Assembly (NCBI RefSeq): GCF_010685995.1
Contig: NZ_JAAGWK010000037.1
Span: 1 to 64,000 of the forward strand
Length of the DNA: 64,000 nucleotides
Source of the DNA: Goekera deserti
GTDB taxonomy: Bacteria; Actinomycetota; Actinomycetes; Mycobacteriales; Geodermatophilaceae
Reading direction: 5' to 3'
Part shown: positions 61,561 through 64,000 of the stretch, piece by piece
How positions within the stretch are numbered: the first letter of the stretch is position 1
Layout of the letters: every line of letters begins with the position of its first letter
Notes under the pieces: generated by a model
Database searches by the model: none
What the model was told of the DNA's origin: nothing
The model's input: the letters and a program-made list of their open reading frames with translations, nothing else
Made by a program: the position numbers and the translations under genes

Positions 61561-63030
61561 GGCCGTGGGCCGACCGGCCGGCATCCGCTCGGTGGTGACC
61601 CGGTCGGCCGCCACCGGGGCGACCTCCTCCACGACGTCGTGCCCGCCGCCGTGCCCGCCGTCGACCATCGTCGCCTCGTCGAAGGGCCGCTGGCCGGCCA
61701 GGACGGCGTCCAGCTGCTCCCGGTCGAGCTCCTTGGTCCAGGTGGCCACCAGGATGGCGGCGACCGCGTTGCCGGAGAAGTTGGTGACCGCGCGGGCCTC
61801 GGACATGAACCGGTCGATGCCCACGATCAGCCCGACGCCGTCCAGCAGCTCCGGCCGGTGCGAGGAGAGGCCGCCGGCCAGCGTGGCGAGGCCGGCACCG
61901 CTGACGCCGGCCGCGCCCTTCGAGGCGATGATCATGAAGACCAGCAGGCCGATCTGCTCCCCGACCGACAGCGGGTCGCCCAGGGCCTCGGCGATGAACA
62001 GCGAGGCCATGGTCAGGTAGATCGCGGTGCCGTCGAGGTTGAACGAGTACCCGGTCGGCACGACGATGCCGGCCACCGGCCTGGACACCCCGGCGTGCTC
62101 CATCTTGGCGATCAGGCGGGGCAGCGCGGTCTCCGAGGACGAGCTGGAGACGATGAGCAGGTACTCCCGGCCCAGGTACTTGCAGAGCTTGAAGATGCTC
62201 ACCCGGGCGACGACCTTGAGGATCGCGCCGAGGATGCCGAACACGAAGATCGCGCAGGTCAGGTAGAAGGCGGCCATCAGCAGGCCGAGGCTCTTGAGCG
62301 CCTCGACGCCGGTCTCGCCGACCACCGCGGCGATGGCGCCGAAGGCGCCGATCGGGGCGACCCACATGATCATGGCCAGGATCTTGAAGACCAGCCGCTG
62401 CAGGTGACCGATGCCGCGCAGGATCGGCTCGCCGGCCTTGCCCATCGACTGGATGGCGAAGCCGACGAGCAGCGCGACCAGCAGCGTCTGCAGGACCGAG
62501 CCCTCGGTCAGCGCCGACACCAGCGTGCGGGGGATGAGCCCGAGGATGAAGCCGGTCGTGCCGCCCTCGCCACCGCCCTCGGCCTGGGTGGCGTACTGCT
62601 GGCCGGCCTCGCGCGCCGACTCGGTGAGCTGCAGGCCGTCACCGGGGTGGACCAGGTTGCCGACGACGAGGCCGATGGCCAGCGCGAAGGTCGACATCGT
62701 GAGGAAGTAGCCGAGCGCCAGACCCCCGACCCGGCCGACCTTGGCCGCGGTGCGGATCGAGCCGATGCCGAGCACGATCGTGCAGAAGATGACCGGCGAG
62801 ATCAGCATCTTGATCAGGTTGACGAACATCGTGCCGAGCCACTTCAGGTCGACGGCGAAGTCCTTGAACAGCAGCCCCACGGCGATGCCCAGGACCACCG
62901 CGACGATCACCGCGATGTAGAGCCAGTGGGTCTTGTCGCGCTTCTCCCTCACCGGCTCGCCGGACGCCGGCGCCCCGGGTGAGCCCCCGCTCGGCGGGGT
63001 CGGCGGGGAGGACGAGGTGCCTGTGGCCAT
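61558..63030 (-). CDS. dctA: Dicarboxylate/amino acid:cation symporter (DctA/GltP family)
   Basis: 490 aa DAACS-family carrier. Helices run from WLYIAVIVAVVLGIAVGLLF onward; the substrate-site motifs SSSSSETALPRLIAKM (serine-rich loop), PTGYSFNLDGTAIYLTMASLFIAEAL and SKGAAGVSGAGLATLAGGL are complete. It imports C4-dicarboxylates or glutamate with Na+/H+. A polar, His/Gly-rich C-terminal tail (DGGHGGGHD) is present. GGAG precedes the ATG at 63030. It is divergent from the CitA/DcuS-like kinase at 63259, which probably regulates it. Confidence 0.93.
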   Translation of the reverse strand: MATGTSSSPPTPPSGGSPGAPASGEPVREKRDKTHWLYIAVIVAVVLGIAVGLLFKDFAVDLKWLGTMFVNLIKMLISPVIFCTIVLGIGSIRTAAKVGRVGGLALGYFLTMSTFALAIGLVVGNLVHPGDGLQLTESAREAGQQYATQAEGGGEGGTTGFILGLIPRTLVSALTEGSVLQTLLVALLVGFAIQSMGKAGEPILRGIGHLQRLVFKILAMIMWVAPIGAFGAIAAVVGETGVEALKSLGLLMAAFYLTCAIFVFGILGAILKVVARVSIFKLCKYLGREYLLIVSSSSSETALPRLIAKMEHAGVSRPVAGIVVPTGYSFNLDGTAIYLTMASLFIAEALGDPLSVGEQIGLLVFMIIASKGAAGVSGAGLATLAGGLSSHRPELLDGVGLIVGIDRFMSEARAVTNFSGNAVAAILVATWTKELDREQLDAVLAGQRPFDEATMVDGGHGGGHDVVEEVAPVAADRVTTERMPAGRPTA

Positions 63031-63244
63031 GACTGCTCCTTTGCGTCGGTGGCGGCAGGGTGCGCGGCGCGCTGCCCGGCGCACGGGGCGCGCCGGGCGG
63101 GTGACCAGCCGTCGTCGCCGGTGAGGGCGGCACGGACGACTGTGAGGCACGCGGTGACCGCCGTCACTCTTCCGTTCACAGCGTTCACCGCGCATGCTGC
63201 GCCCCTCCCGGGTGACCGGCCACCCGGGGTGCCCACCGGCGGGG

Positions 63245-63250
63245 CAGACT
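63245..63250 (+). promoter_or_regulatory. -10-like hexamer of the sensor kinase gene
   Basis: CAGACT lies 8 nt before the GTG at 63259. No Shine-Dalgarno sequence. Confidence 0.35.
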
Positions 63251-63258
63251 GCTGGACT

Positions 63259-64000
63259 GTGCGCCTGCCCACACCGCTGCTCCGCCGGGGCGTCCGCCCT
63301 GCCCAGGCGGGACGGCTCAGCATCGCCCGGCAGCTGCTGCTGCTGCAGGCGGCCGTGGTGACGGTGGTGGTGCTCGCGCTCGGCGTGGCCGCCTACCGGG
63401 ACGCGCAGGAGGCGGTGACGGAGAAGGCCGGCGACCTGGCGACCAGCGTCGCGGAGACGCTGGCCGACGCGCCCGCGGTGCGCAGCGAGGTGCTCGGCCC
63501 CGACCCGACGGCGGTGCTGCAGCCCTACGTGGAGCAGGTGCGCGTCGACACGGGCACGTCGTTCATCACGGTGATGGCACCGGACCGCACCCGGTTCACC
63601 CACCCCGACCCGGCGCAGATCGGCAAGCCGTTCGTGGGCACCATCGCACCGGCCCTACGGGGGGAGCCGTTCACCGAGACCTACACCGGGACGCTCGGGC
63701 CCTCGGTGCGTGCGGTGGTGCCGGTCTTCCGGCCGGGCACCACCACCCAGCGCCCGGAGGACGTCGTCGCCCTGGTGTCGGTGGGCATCACCGTGGCCGC
63801 CCTGGGCGACGAGCTGTCCGGGAGCCTGCCGGGCATCCTGCTGGCGGCCGGGGCCACCCTGGCCGTGGGCGCGCTGGGCACGTGGGGGATCAGCCGGCGG
63901 CTGCGCCGGCAGACCCGCGGGCTGGCCGCCGAACCGCTGGCCCGGGTGCTGGAGTACCACTCCGCGGTGCTGCACGCCGTGCGCGAGGGCCTGGTGCTGC
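63259..64000 (+). CDS. CitA/DcuS-family sensor histidine kinase, 5' part
   Basis: About 247 residues are visible; the kinase core lies past the window end. After a basic N-terminus, membrane helix 1 (about 26-47; LLLLQAAVVTVVVLALGVAAY) precedes a periplasmic PAS-like domain. Its YVEQVRVDTGTSFITVMAPDRTRFTHPDPAQIGKPFVG motif is the CitA/DcuS ligand-binding signature (usual form DxxGxRYSHP). Helix 2 (about 191-215) follows and then the start of a cytoplasmic PAS domain (VLEYHSAVLHAVREGLV). It senses a dicarboxylate or citrate and, given the divergent dctA, likely controls that carrier; the response regulator should follow outside the window. Confidence 0.88.
   Translation, partial: MRLPTPLLRRGVRPAQAGRLSIARQLLLLQAAVVTVVVLALGVAAYRDAQEAVTEKAGDLATSVAETLADAPAVRSEVLGPDPTAVLQPYVEQVRVDTGTSFITVMAPDRTRFTHPDPAQIGKPFVGTIAPALRGEPFTETYTGTLGPSVRAVVPVFRPGTTTQRPEDVVALVSVGITVAALGDELSGSLPGILLAAGATLAVGALGTWGISRRLRRQTRGLAAEPLARVLEYHSAVLHAVREGLVL

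Overview
The window comes from a very GC-rich actinobacterium. The evidence is the GC-biased third codon positions, frequent GTG starts, many start codons 6-8 nt after a -10-like hexamer (leaderless style), and actinobacterial families: NAD-dependent 180-kDa-type glutamate dehydrogenase, DesA-type acyl-ACP desaturase, LCP proteins, DUF4383 and PAS/GAF/PP2C phosphatases. A Geodermatophilaceae-like soil or rock actinobacterium (Blastococcus, Modestobacter, Geodermatophilus) is my best guess, but this is inference. All of it looks chromosomal. I saw no rRNA, tRNA, CRISPR, transposase or phage module.

Layout. 1-3.6 kb: 5' part of a chemoreceptor, a membrane diguanylate cyclase and an MFS exporter. 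3.8-16.6 kb: a molybdenum region (moaA, moaD, moaE, a MobA-like nucleotidyltransferase, modABC and a HTH-Mop regulator). It is interrupted by two CNNM/CorC-like proteins and by a tightly overlapping signalling operon: REC-HD response regulator, PAS histidine kinase and degenerate GGDEF-EAL protein. 16.7-23.8 kb: a hybrid kinase with a C-terminal RsbW-like domain, RecQ, a NodU/CmcH carbamoyltransferase and DUF4383. 23.9-41 kb: mostly single housekeeping or catabolic genes (acyl-CoA and aldehyde dehydrogenases, GalE, LCP, desaturase, exonuclease III, APC permease, spore-photoproduct-lyase-like radical SAM protein, YaaA, ADH, GNAT, amidase). 41-44.2 kb: a stress-type group (membrane protein, PRC-barrel/YsnF, TetR). 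44.2-49.8 kb: giant glutamate dehydrogenase and a holin-like membrane protein. 50-57.9 kb: a CHASE3 chemoreceptor, VTT protein, AAA ATPase, a broken yiaA-like gene, VanZ, GH13 glucosidase and a hydrolase. 58-64 kb: two tandem PAS-GAF-PP2C phosphatases, and a dicarboxylate symporter divergent from a CitA/DcuS-like sensor kinase that runs off the end.

Themes. Signalling dominates: two chemoreceptors, three histidine kinases, two GGDEF proteins, and RsbU/RsbW-type partner-switch components. Promoter-like sequences resembling the SigB/SigF consensus lie upstream of two stress-type genes (DUF4383 and PRC-barrel/YsnF). Together these suggest that part of the window belongs to a general stress circuit.

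The least-explained feature is a set of short palindromic repeats. (i) A structured element of about 60 bp occurs three times. Two copies start at the stop codon of a minus-strand gene; the third splits a yiaA-like gene and shifts its frame. (ii) A unit centred on CTGTACAG is tandemly duplicated in frame inside a GGDEF domain and recurs between genes. (iii) TGATCAGCT palindromes form paired copies around another palindrome. (iv) A 0.5-kb non-coding region is packed with tandem and inverted repeats.
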